From contig CAYMUZ010000061.1 in NCBI GenBank assembly GCA_964393875.1, forward strand, positions 1 to 8,480: a DNA stretch of 8,480 nucleotides, written 5' to 3'. The first letter of the stretch is position 1. Each line of letters starts with the position of its first letter. Below, piece by piece: positions 1 to 5,492 of this stretch. The position numbers were made by a program, and so were the translations under genes. The notes under the pieces were generated by a model, which saw only the letters and a program-made list of their open reading frames with translations, did not search any database and was not told the origin of the DNA. This stretch comes from JAHFHB01 sp964393875. Its GTDB lineage: Bacteria > Omnitrophota > Omnitrophia > Omnitrophales > Aquincolibacteriaceae.

Positions 1-3000
1 GGTTGGGAAAACCCGATTGCGAATGATAAAGCAAGATGGGCTGTTCTCCGGCTTGAACCCGGGAGCGTAAAAAAGTCAGGGGGTATCGCACCGCCATGTC
101 GCCATTGGCTTCGGCACCGCCGCCGCCCGCAGAATAGGTAAGTCCATTTTGGTGTTGAATCAGAAAGCCTGCCGTGGCCACAGGCACATCGGCGGCCCTT
201 GACACGGCAATGGACTTTGCGTCCGCCTGCATCAACTGTGTCAACGCCTCTTCCTCGTCCGCAGCTCTGAGAGTTTCAAGAAGCCGGCGTAGTTTGGGCT
301 CCGCATCGCCCAGGGAACTGCCAGCCGCCACCTGCCGCTGAAATTCTTGTAGGCGGCCGGCCCAGTAAAGACGGCGCACTTCGTAATAATTCGCCGCCTC
401 AAAATTTGCGGGAAGTTCCTGCACAAAATCCTGGATCAAAAGATCGCCGGTTAATCTTTCAAGTTTCTTCACAAACTCAGACAGGGCCATGCCTCCAGGC
501 TTCCAGGAATCCACTTCTTGCAAAAACAAATCCACCCTGGCCTGCGCCGATTCACGCCTCAGCACCTGTTTCAACGCGTTGGCCGCCTCAGTGAGTTCTG
601 TTTTGTCCGGGGCCTCTTTGGCCTCTTGCTTTTTGGCGATAACCCGGTAAAGGGATTGGAGTGCTGCTTGCCCGGCAAAGCGCCGCTCTTCCAGATTGCC
701 CACAGCTGCCATCACAGAGTCGTAAGCAGCCAGGCTCCGCTGAAACCCGGCCTCCAGATTTTCTGGTGTGGACTCCGCCGGCAAACGCAGTGCCGCCGCC
801 AACGCCGAGTGAAGGACTGCCATCCATTCAGGGATATCTTTTGCCAAGCGGGTTAAATCCGTGGTTAATCCACGGCCGCGTAGTCCGTTCAAAGCGACGG
901 GCGCATTTTTCAAAATTTTGTAATGCGGGTTCGCTTTTGACGCCTGGTTTTCGGCACTCGCGCTGTTGGGAAGCGCTGCCGCGTAAGCGCCGCGGCTTTT
1001 TGTTTCCGCGGGACCCGGAACGCGCACCAAAAACCATTCCTTGTCTGCCGAGCCTGAAAAAATAAAAACCGGCGGCATTGCGGCAAAGTCACGCATCGTG
1101 ACGTACAGTTTTCGATCTTGCGCTAAAAAAAGGCTGTTCGCCGGCAACTGTCCTGAAAAAGCATCCCTCGCTGTTTGTTCAAGACCCCTGCGGATCTCCG
1201 AAATCGGCCGGCCCTGTGCATGCGGAGCAATGACGGGTGCCGTCACAACGGGCTGTGCTGTCTCCTCGACCGCCTTCGAGGTGGGTTGAGTCATTTCAGC
1301 GGACGGCACCTTCACTGCGGCCCTGGCTTTTTTCTGTGCCTGCTCTGCTTTAAGAAATTCCTGCAGGCGGCTGGCATAGGCCGTTTCATCCAAAAGCCGG
1401 GCACGCGGCCACCCGTCAAAAATTCCTGCGAGCGTACCCAGGTGATCCGCTTCCACCAAGCCATACGGCTGTTCGACTAACTCCAAAAATGCAAGCCCGC
1501 CGCTCAAAGCGTCGAGTCCATCCTTGTTCTGCCACTTTTTAGGCTGGTTGATAAAAGTCTGAAAGGCCTGCGACATGCGGTAGAAGCCTTTGCCTGAAAC
1601 AAATTCCACATGGATCGTTGAAAGCGCAAGCGTATCGTCCATACGCCACGCCGCTTTGAAATGAATCGCAAAGCCGCCGTCCTGCAGTTCAATTCTTTCC
1701 ACCTGCCCCGACTTGAACATTTCATAAAGGCGGGCCTTCCAATCAAAATCTATTTTCAGTGCCGTAAAATCAAAACTCTCGAGTTCTTTTCTCTGCGCCG
1801 CTGTCCGCGGGACAACCCGCAGCGCAAAATCCCCGGCAGCGGGAACCCCCGCAAGCTGCGTCAATTGCTCCTCCGCCGTTTTTTCCGGATCGAGCAGCAG
1901 CAGGTGCACCCCTGGCTTTTCAACGCGCATCTCGCTTTTTGCGCTCAGCAGAGTTGCAACATTTGCACCGGCTAAACGGCCGGCTTTTAAGATTTCAGCG
2001 CGCAGAGCAACGCGGTGGGCGGTGAGAATTGTAGGGAGTGCCCCATTCCAGTCGGTCAGCATACCGGCCTCACGCAACGTAGATTGCACAGTGTTCACCG
2101 GCATTGGCTGGGTTTTGTAGAAGGGGTAAAGACCGGCCGGCCGCACTGAAGTTCCGGTCATGGCGCGCACATACGTCTCTGCGGATTCCACGGCCTGCAT
2201 GTGCGGCGTTAAGACGGCGTAAGAAATTTTATTTTTCTTAAACTGTTCGACAAGACCTTCCGTATGAAAACCGCCTGCAATAATCACGGCAGGGCCGGCA
2301 TTGGCGGGATTCTCAGTTTGAAGTGACTTCAGACCCTTCGTGATTTGATTTAAAAACTCATCTTCCCGCCTAACCGCGAGGTCATAAAAATGGAGGGCTG
2401 CTTGTTCGAGGCCCTGCAAAGTGCCGTTATTAGGACCTAAAACAGTTGTTTCATAACTCAAGTCATACATACCTGGCAACTCTTTGAACTGCCGGTAATC
2501 TTCACGCGTCCATTTGAGATCGAGCAGTTTTTCGAGACTGCGAAACCGGTGGTACTCTTCCACGATTTCTTTTTCTTCAGGCTTTTTGACGAGCACTGCA
2601 AAAACAGCTCCACGCAGCGCCTCCATTTCGGCGGCCAAAAGTTTAAAATCCAGTTCTTCTTCGAGAATTTTTGTGCCTTCGGCCAGGCTCAGTGCGGGAT
2701 AATCTTTAAACTGAAAACCCACGGAGGCGGCCTGTGAATAGAAAGATTCCCAGAGTGTCCGGCGATCCATGAATGACACAGCGGGTACGGGCAGCAAGTA
2801 TGAGACGCCTTTTTTTGCCGCCCAATCTCGCAGTTTGTCCCATTCCTTCCGGGCCGCGTCAATATCCACTGCTGGAGCTCGCCGCCCCTTGAGCGCAAAA
2901 TACCGGGCTAGCATAGGCCAAGCGAGCTGACTGCGGGGATCTCGCAACTCGACTTTTAAATCTTGGCGCGCAAAACTCGCAATAGCATCCAGGGCATGTT

Positions 3001-3742
3001 CAAAATCGAGGCGTTCTGAATCTGAAGCCTGCATCTGTTTTAAGAATTCATAAAGCCGTGCATTTAAAATTTTCGAGGCCTTTTTCTCGAGAGCCAACCG
3101 TTGGTCTGCAAGTTCGCGCCGTGCGGTATCACGCTGACGTATGATCGTTTGATACTGCCGCAGGTTTTCAAGATAAAGCGCCGGCTGTTCCAGCCCGAAT
3201 GCCGGCACCGGTTTTGTCTCTTTCGGTTCGCTGGTAACGCCTGCTCGATCAAGCAAGTAGAGTTCGGCACCACCCGTCTCACCTTCCTGCAGCAGCCATT
3301 GGGCTGCGCGGCGATTAGCGGCAGGTTCCTTGAAAAAATGCAACGTCTCCGTATTCTGACGACCCACCGCACCTTCCAGAAAAACCGCGCAAATTCTGGA
3401 TTGTTCTTCCAGGTACTGCAAAAGACTGCGAGTTTTTCTCTGTGCACCGGTGTGTCCGTGCGCATCCTGAATCATGAATACATCGGGCAGTCTTCGCGTA
3501 GCGGGTGGCGGGGTTAAATCATGCGGCATTTCGGGATACCAGAAAGTCTCCACACGCCCAAGGCGAAGCGGAATCTCAATGGGAAAAGGAAGAGCGGATG
3601 AAGCAATCGATGCGACCTGCGCCGGAATCACGGCAGGCAGAGCCAGCGCAGTACTCTGAAACTGCGTGACCGAAAAAGAAATAAGTGTCACAACCGCCGA
3701 GACCTTTTGAATGGCCTTCGGCAGGCATGAAGAAGTTCGCAT
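1..3742 (-). CDS. Giant exported protein with an N-terminal TIKI/EreA/ChaN-like domain (3' end beyond the window)
   Basis: I translated one open frame of 1,247 codons with no stop; it continues past base 1. The ATG at 3742-3740 has GGAGAG 12 nt upstream and begins a clear signal peptide: basic residues at 2-13, a hydrophobic core at about 14-28, and a likely cut after A-L-A at 34. The protein is therefore exported. Residues about 85-130 hold the block I-Q-D-A-H (91-95) followed by A-Q, then F-L-E-G-A-V-G (121-127). Residues 484-514 hold a hydrophobic strand, G-G-F-H-T-E-G (490-496) and Y-A-V-L-T-P-H. A histidine motif, a Glu after a hydrophobic strand, and a late G-x-x-H motif are the arrangement of the TIKI/TraB/EreA/ChaN superfamily, so a metal- or haem-related hydrolase-like domain is inferred, with a long helical insertion at about 190-470. 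Residues 800-845 form a Pro/Ala/Glu/Thr linker. Residues 990-1180 are Leu/Ala/Glu-rich and probably helical. Nothing after residue 520 is recognised. The open frame is certain; the function is not. Confidence 0.85.
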   Translation of the reverse strand, partial: MRTSSCLPKAIQKVSAVVTLISFSVTQFQSTALALPAVIPAQVASIASSALPFPIEIPLRLGRVETFWYPEMPHDLTPPPATRRLPDVFMIQDAHGHTGAQRKTRSLLQYLEEQSRICAVFLEGAVGRQNTETLHFFKEPAANRRAAQWLLQEGETGGAELYLLDRAGVTSEPKETKPVPAFGLEQPALYLENLRQYQTIIRQRDTARRELADQRLALEKKASKILNARLYEFLKQMQASDSERLDFEHALDAIASFARQDLKVELRDPRSQLAWPMLARYFALKGRRAPAVDIDAARKEWDKLRDWAAKKGVSYLLPVPAVSFMDRRTLWESFYSQAASVGFQFKDYPALSLAEGTKILEEELDFKLLAAEMEALRGAVFAVLVKKPEEKEIVEEYHRFRSLEKLLDLKWTREDYRQFKELPGMYDLSYETTVLGPNNGTLQGLEQAALHFYDLAVRREDEFLNQITKGLKSLQTENPANAGPAVIIAGGFHTEGLVEQFKKNKISYAVLTPHMQAVESAETYVRAMTGTSVRPAGLYPFYKTQPMPVNTVQSTLREAGMLTDWNGALPTILTAHRVALRAEILKAGRLAGANVATLLSAKSEMRVEKPGVHLLLLDPEKTAEEQLTQLAGVPAAGDFALRVVPRTAAQRKELESFDFTALKIDFDWKARLYEMFKSGQVERIELQDGGFAIHFKAAWRMDDTLALSTIHVEFVSGKGFYRMSQAFQTFINQPKKWQNKDGLDALSGGLAFLELVEQPYGLVEADHLGTLAGIFDGWPRARLLDETAYASRLQEFLKAEQAQKKARAAVKVPSAEMTQPTSKAVEETAQPVVTAPVIAPHAQGRPISEIRRGLEQTARDAFSGQLPANSLFLAQDRKLYVTMRDFAAMPPVFIFSGSADKEWFLVRVPGPAETKSRGAYAAALPNSASAENQASKANPHYKILKNAPVALNGLRGRGLTTDLTRLAKDIPEWMAVLHSALAAALRLPAESTPENLEAGFQRSLAAYDSVMAAVGNLEERRFAGQAALQSLYRVIAKKQEAKEAPDKTELTEAANALKQVLRRESAQARVDLFLQEVDSWKPGGMALSEFVKKLERLTGDLLIQDFVQELPANFEAANYYEVRRLYWAGRLQEFQRQVAAGSSLGDAEPKLRRLLETLRAADEEEALTQLMQADAKSIAVSRAADVPVATAGFLIQHQNGLTYSAGGGGAEANGDMAVRYPLTFLRSRVQAGEQPILLYHSQSGFPN

Positions 3743-3754
3743 TTGTTCGAATTA

Positions 3755-3760
3755 CTCTCC
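3755..3760 (-). promoter_or_regulatory. Ribosome binding site of the giant exported protein gene
   Basis: The minus strand reads GGAGAG here, 12 nt before the ATG at 3742. The spacing is longer than the usual 5-9 nt, so initiation may be modest. The site supports the ATG because the signal peptide begins directly after it. Confidence 0.5.
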
Positions 3761-3777
3761 GTGGTTGAAGTTAGGAA

Positions 3778-3806
3778 AAGATACCCGTCGCAGAGCAGTA
3801 ATTCAA
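3778..3806 (-). promoter_or_regulatory. Candidate sigma70-type promoter for the giant exported protein gene
   Basis: On the minus strand, TTGAAT (3806-3801) and TATCTT (3783-3778) are separated by 17 bp. Each hexamer matches four of six consensus positions. Transcription would start near 3771, giving a leader of about 30 nt that contains the GGAGAG site. The match is weak and is a prediction only. Confidence 0.35.
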
Positions 3807-3872
3807 GGCGAAAGCGATCTTTTATCTACTTCTCCGAAAGGCAGAATCTCGAAGTGTGTGGATGCTAGTCGG

Positions 3873-3939
3873 TGCTCATAGGTGCGGGTGCTAGTGCTTA
3901 CCGATGTTTCCATAGCATCGGAAGCACAGTACCCGAGCA
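3873..3939. repeat. Long multi-segment hairpin in the comEA to giant-gene gap
   Basis: Core stem: GTGCTT (3894-3899) pairs with AAGCAC (3922-3927), and CCGATG (3901-3906) with CATCGG (3916-3921), giving 12 bp with one bulged A at 3900 and a 9-nt loop. It extends outward through GGGT/ACCC (3886-3889 with 3931-3934) and TGCTC/GAGCA (3873-3877 with 3935-3939). About 21 bp pair in total, with internal loops. Such a structure is unlikely by chance and could fold on either strand. Its role is unknown: small RNA, mRNA leader or tail, or a degenerate repetitive palindrome. Confidence 0.6.
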
Positions 3940-3951
3940 TAGGCGCGGGTG
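3877..3951 (+). repeat. Pair of 14-bp near-identical direct repeats
   Basis: CATAGGTGCGGGTG (3877-3890) recurs as CATAGGCGCGGGTG (3938-3951) with one difference. A third partial unit, GCGGGTG, follows at 3951-3957. The two copies flank the core of the hairpin at 3894-3927. Related GTGCTAGT/ATGCTAGT words occur at 3862-3896, which suggests local duplication of a short GC-rich unit. I do not recognise the family. Confidence 0.55.
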
Positions 3952-3967
3952 CGGGTGAAGGGGGCGT

Positions 3968-4002
3968 CAAAACGCCCGCGGCACAAAGCCGTGGGCGTTT
4001 TG
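3968..4002 (-). terminator. Strong hairpin terminator after comEA, possibly bidirectional
   Basis: CAAAACGCCC-G-CGGC (3968-3982) pairs with GCCG-T-GGGCGTTTTG (3988-4002) around the 5-nt loop ACAAA. This gives 15 bp including one G-U pair when read on the plus strand. On both strands the GC-rich stem ends in a T run formed by its own base, the typical layout of a bidirectional intrinsic terminator. It lies about 127 bp beyond the comEA stop. A competing smaller hairpin, GGGCGT-CAAA-ACGCCC (3962-3977), uses the same left arm, so two exclusive folds are possible. Confidence 0.75.
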
Positions 4003-4032
4003 GCCATCAGCGGAATCTCCGGGTTAGTTCAA

Positions 4033-4118
4033 AATCCGGTGCTCTCAAGCAGGCGGCCTCGTGTCATGCCATTGCGGGGCCCAACCGTAGCCAATTCCCA
4101 CCCAAGAAACACCGGATT
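4033..4118. repeat. 9-bp inverted repeat enclosing 68 bp
   Basis: AATCCGGTG (4033-4041) is the exact reverse complement of CACCGGATT (4110-4118). In a minus-strand transcript the pair would close a domain of about 68 nt lying between the comEA stop codon and the terminator at 3968-4002, the placement of a structured 3' UTR or an independent small RNA. I found no match to a riboswitch, tmRNA, RNase P RNA or SRP RNA motif that I know. Confidence 0.45.
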
Positions 4119-4127
4119 CACGCATGC

Positions 4128-4157
4128 CTCAGATCGTAATCTGAGCTTTTATTTTTT
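4128..4157 (+). terminator. Candidate plus-strand intrinsic terminator overlapping the 3' end of comEA
   Basis: CTCAGAT (4128-4134) and ATCTGAG (4139-4145) form a perfect 7-bp stem with tetraloop CGTA. A C and then a T-rich run (TTTTATTTTTT, 4147-4157) follow on the plus strand. This is the form of a rho-independent terminator, oriented against comEA. The T run is also the complement of the Lys/Ile-rich end of comEA, so part of the signal could be coding coincidence. If real, it would stop plus-strand transcripts coming from the structured gap before they run antisense through comEA. Confidence 0.45.
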
Positions 4158-4443
4158 CAATTTTTGCCTTTCCGACTCCTGACACAGCTGATAAATCATC
4201 GGGATTCTTAAAAGGCCCAAACTGAGCACGGTGATCGGCAATGCGCTGAGCGAGCGCAGGACCAATTCCGTGAAGCTTCTCCAGCTCGCTTGCGCTTGCC
4301 GTGTTGATGTTTACAGCCAAGACAATCGCTGGTTTTGGAGACACCGCCGCAAAAACGCGAGACGCACCGCCAAAAGAAGCCGCTGTCAGAAACCACGCGG
4401 CAAGCGCAAACGCCGCTGCTTTTTTAACTTGGGAACTCTTCAT
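4129..4443 (-). CDS. comEA: Exported ComEA-type helix-hairpin-helix DNA-binding protein
   Basis: A 104-residue protein. Residues 1-32 form a signal peptide (K-K at 7-8, hydrophobic core about 9-23, likely cut after V-F-A at 32). A short linker leads to a tandem helix-hairpin-helix domain: V-N-I-N-T-A-S (44-50), L-H-G-I-G-P-A-L-A (57-65), F-G-P-F (75-78) and V-S-G-V-G-K (88-93). In this family the domain binds double-stranded DNA without sequence specificity; exported ComEA pulls transforming DNA into the periplasm or across the wall. The start is the ATG at 4443, which has an excellent AAGGAGGTGA 5 nt upstream. An in-frame ATG at 4461 would place that ribosome site inside the gene. No other competence gene is visible, so uptake is inferred from family only. 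The gene is transcribed divergently from the XRE-cupin regulator, which may control it. Confidence 0.9.
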   Translation of the reverse strand: MKSSQVKKAAAFALAAWFLTAASFGGASRVFAAVSPKPAIVLAVNINTASASELEKLHGIGPALAQRIADHRAQFGPFKNPDDLSAVSGVGKAKIEKIKAQITI

Positions 4444-4448
4444 ATTTG

Positions 4449-4458
4449 TCACCTCCTT
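4449..4458 (-). promoter_or_regulatory. Strong ribosome binding site of comEA
   Basis: The minus strand reads AAGGAGGTGA, nearly the full anti-Shine-Dalgarno complement, ending 5 nt before the ATG at 4443. It decides the start codon, because the upstream in-frame ATG at 4461 lies before it. The palindrome at 4459-4471 abuts it directly. Confidence 0.85.
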
Positions 4459-4471
4459 CATATCAGATATG
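4459..4471. promoter_or_regulatory. 13-bp palindrome, candidate operator upstream of comEA
   Basis: CATATC-A-GATATG is a perfect dyad with a single central base, lying between the comEA promoter and its ribosome site. The size and symmetry fit binding by a small helix-turn-helix dimer such as the divergent XRE-cupin protein. A second perfect dyad, AATATTAATATT, lies at 4475-4486 on the comEA -10 region but is pure AT and less informative. Binding is inferred. Confidence 0.45.
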
Positions 4472-4475
4472 GTGA

Positions 4476-4503
4476 ATATTAATATTTATTATAATTTTGT
4501 CAA
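4476..4503 (-). promoter_or_regulatory. Candidate comEA promoter
   Basis: A perfect -35 TTGACA (4503-4498) is followed after 16 bp by TAATAT (4481-4476, four of six matches) in a very AT-rich stretch. The start would fall near 4470, inside the palindrome at 4459-4471. The exact -10 is uncertain because overlapping AT-rich hexamers are possible. Confidence 0.5.
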
Positions 4504-4552
4504 CTTTTATTTTTATAAAACCAATATAATTCCCTATCATTTTGCCTTTGTC

Positions 4553-4574
4553 CATATTTTGATTGACAAATATG
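4553..4574. promoter_or_regulatory. Hyphenated palindrome over the -35 box, candidate autoregulatory operator
   Basis: CATATTT (4553-4559) and AAATATG (4568-4574) form a dyad with an 8-bp spacer that contains most of the TTGACA -35 box. A repressor bound here would block the regulator's own promoter. The CATAT core is shared with the site at 4459-4471 next to comEA, consistent with one protein recognising both. This is inferred from symmetry only. Confidence 0.45.
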
Positions 4575-4592
4575 AAGGTGAGCCGCTAGAGT
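4563..4592 (+). promoter_or_regulatory. Promoter of the XRE-cupin regulator, placed for a leaderless mRNA
   Basis: A perfect TTGACA (4563-4568) is followed after 18 bp by TAGAGT (4587-4592, four of six matches). The expected start is 6-8 bp further on, at or within a base or two of the A of the ATG at 4600. No ribosome binding site lies at a usable distance from that ATG; the only purine-rich word, GAAGGTGAG, is 18 or more nt away. An alternative TATAAT sits at 4525-4530 but has no good -35. Confidence 0.5.
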
Positions 4593-4599
4593 GTGACTT

Positions 4600-5157
4600 A
4601 TGCTTAAAGACCTGGGGCAACGCATCCGTGCCGTCCGCAAAGAAAAAGGGGTTACCCTTATCGAACTGGCCGCCAAGACAGGCGTAGCCCAGGCGACTCT
4701 TTCCCGGATTGAGACAGGCACGATGACGGGCACGGTGGACAGCCACGAAAAAATTGCCGAAGCCCTTGGAGTGGGCCTGGCGGATCTTTATGCGAGTGTC
4801 GACAAGCGGGTAGGCGGTATTGCTCACACAGGGCAGGACAAACCGCGCAAAGTCACACACCATGCCAAGGGAGTTCAGGTTGAGCTGCTAACGCAGGAAG
4901 GCACCCGCAAGAAAATACTGCCTCTTTTGATCACGCTCTCAGCGGGTTCAAAGACAGGTTCGGAAACACACGAACGCGGTGTAGAGAAGTTCTTTTTTGT
5001 ACTCGATGGCGAGGCTCGAGCACGTGTCGAACAGCAGGACTACCTGCTCAAAACCGGTGATACGCTCTATTTTGACGCTTCGCTCCCCCACTCGCTTGAG
5101 AATACTGCCTCAAAAGCCACTCGTATCGTCTGCGCCATTTCTCCCGCAAAAATTTAA
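4600..5157 (+). CDS. XRE-family transcriptional regulator with C-terminal cupin domain
   Basis: A 185-residue cytoplasmic regulator. Residues 6-64 form a lambda-repressor-like helix-turn-helix: L-G-Q-R-I-R at 5-10, recognition helix near A-Q-A-T-L-S-R-I-E (30-38), and L-A-D-L-Y at 60-64. Residues about 105-182 form a double-stranded beta-helix cupin with T-H-E-R-G-V-E-K (123-130), F-V-L-D-G (133-137) and G-D-T-L-Y-F (153-158) followed by L-P-H-S-L-E-N (162-168). The likely ligand residues H124, E129 and H164 are present, but the first His of the usual H-x-H is Glu122. The cupin should sense a small molecule or metal, unknown here. Members of this architecture often control nearby catabolism or stress genes. 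Here the divergent gene is comEA, and symmetrical sites occupy both promoters, so autoregulation and comEA control are inferred. The start is the only ATG that preserves the full helix-turn-helix. Confidence 0.9.
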   Translation: MLKDLGQRIRAVRKEKGVTLIELAAKTGVAQATLSRIETGTMTGTVDSHEKIAEALGVGLADLYASVDKRVGGIAHTGQDKPRKVTHHAKGVQVELLTQEGTRKKILPLLITLSAGSKTGSETHERGVEKFFFVLDGEARARVEQQDYLLKTGDTLYFDASLPHSLENTASKATRIVCAISPAKI

Positions 5158-5492
5158 ACCGCTGTAGAAGCTTTATTCTGGCGGAGCCAATTCAGGTAAG
5201 CCTTACTGCCAGCCGTAATTGGAAGCGCAATAATCTCAGGCACTTCGTAGGGATGGTGTTCGCGGAGAGTTTCCTCCAGCCGCTTGAAAAGAGTGCGTTT
5301 AGTTTTGATGAGAAGTAAATATTCTTCTGACTTTTCTGTCTTACCTTTCCAAACATAATGAGATTCACATACTCCTGAAAGGGTGACACAGGCGGCCAGT
5401 CTTTGTTTAAGCAAAAGGGCCGTCAACATCCGACCCATTTTACGGGTGGGAACCGTGGTGAGGACGAGATAAAAATTCAAGCGGGAAATCAA
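5154..5492 (-). CDS. cutA: CutA1-family divalent-cation tolerance protein
   Basis: A 112-residue protein, the normal size of the family, which forms a very stable PII-like trimer and is linked to divalent-cation tolerance through an unclear mechanism. Family blocks present: F-Y-L-V-L-T-T-V-P (7-15), R-L-A-A-C-V-T-L (31-38), S-H-Y-V-W-K-G-K (44-51), H-H-P-Y-E-V-P-E-I-I-A-L-P (79-91) and Y-L-N-W-L (99-103). The start is inferred to be TTG at 5492, whose last two bases belong to the stop TGA of the winged-helix gene (a TTGA overlap). No good ribosome site precedes it, so translation probably depends on coupling. The stop TAA at 5156-5154 overlaps that of the convergent regulator. Confidence 0.92.
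   Translation of the reverse strand: MISRLNFYLVLTTVPTRKMGRMLTALLLKQRLAACVTLSGVCESHYVWKGKTEKSEEYLLLIKTKRTLFKRLEETLREHHPYEVPEIIALPITAGSKAYLNWLRQNKASTAV

Larger units (their letters stand above)
3743..4128. other. Gene-free, structure-rich gap between comEA and the giant gene
   Basis: This 386-bp stretch has no convincing coding region. The short plus-strand frames across it run straight through the terminator hairpin and have no family resemblance. It does contain, in order, the giant gene's ribosome site and promoter, a long hairpin with flanking direct repeats, a G-rich run (3942-3964), the comEA terminator and a 9-bp inverted repeat. It may hold one or more small RNAs, or be a degraded intergenic repeat. 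Confidence 0.6.
4438..4577. repeat. 14-bp perfect inverted repeat spanning the comEA/regulator intergenic region
   Basis: CTTCATATTTGTCA (4438-4451) is the exact reverse complement of TGACAAATATGAAG (4564-4577), with 112 bp between. The left copy covers the comEA start codon; the right copy covers the regulator's -35 box. Each gene start therefore carries the same 14-mer in its own transcription direction. It may be a pair of regulator sites or the remnant of an inverted duplication. Confidence 0.55.

Noticed and set aside
661..1065. 134-codon plus-strand open frame
   Set aside because: Antisense to the giant gene, Pro/Arg/Ser-rich composition typical of a shadow frame, no ribosome site.
3101..3517. 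138-codon plus-strand and 133-codon minus-strand frames in the same area
   Set aside because: Both overlap the continuous minus-strand frame of the giant protein, which carries the conserved motif blocks here; they are shadow frames.
3942..3964. Possible G-quadruplex (GG, GGG, GGG, GGGGG runs)
   Set aside because: Only three runs reach three G, so at most a weak two-layer or bulged form; the run is better explained by the local repeats and hairpin arms.
4015..4050. tRNA T-arm-like sequence (GTTCAAAATCC with a CCGG stem)
   Set aside because: The stem and loop lengths are wrong for a T arm, and no acceptor, D or anticodon arm could be assembled around it on either strand.
4033..4118. Cobalamin-type riboswitch on the minus strand
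   Set aside because: GGGAATTGG and CCCCGCAA look faintly similar, but the conserved B12-box and the expected order of blocks are absent.
3882..4139. 85-codon plus-strand frame starting with GTG
   Set aside because: It runs through the hairpins and the terminator, lacks a ribosome binding site, and its composition is set by the GC-rich repeats. A small peptide is not excluded but is unsupported.
4444..4461. Longer start for comEA at the ATG at 4461
   Set aside because: It would place the near-perfect ribosome binding site inside the coding region and spoil the signal-peptide start; the ATG at 4443 is correctly spaced.
4572..4589. Five-codon upstream reading frame (ATG to TAG) before the regulator
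   Set aside because: No ribosome site, and the inferred transcription start lies downstream of it; it is explained by the 14-bp inverted repeat copying the comEA start region.
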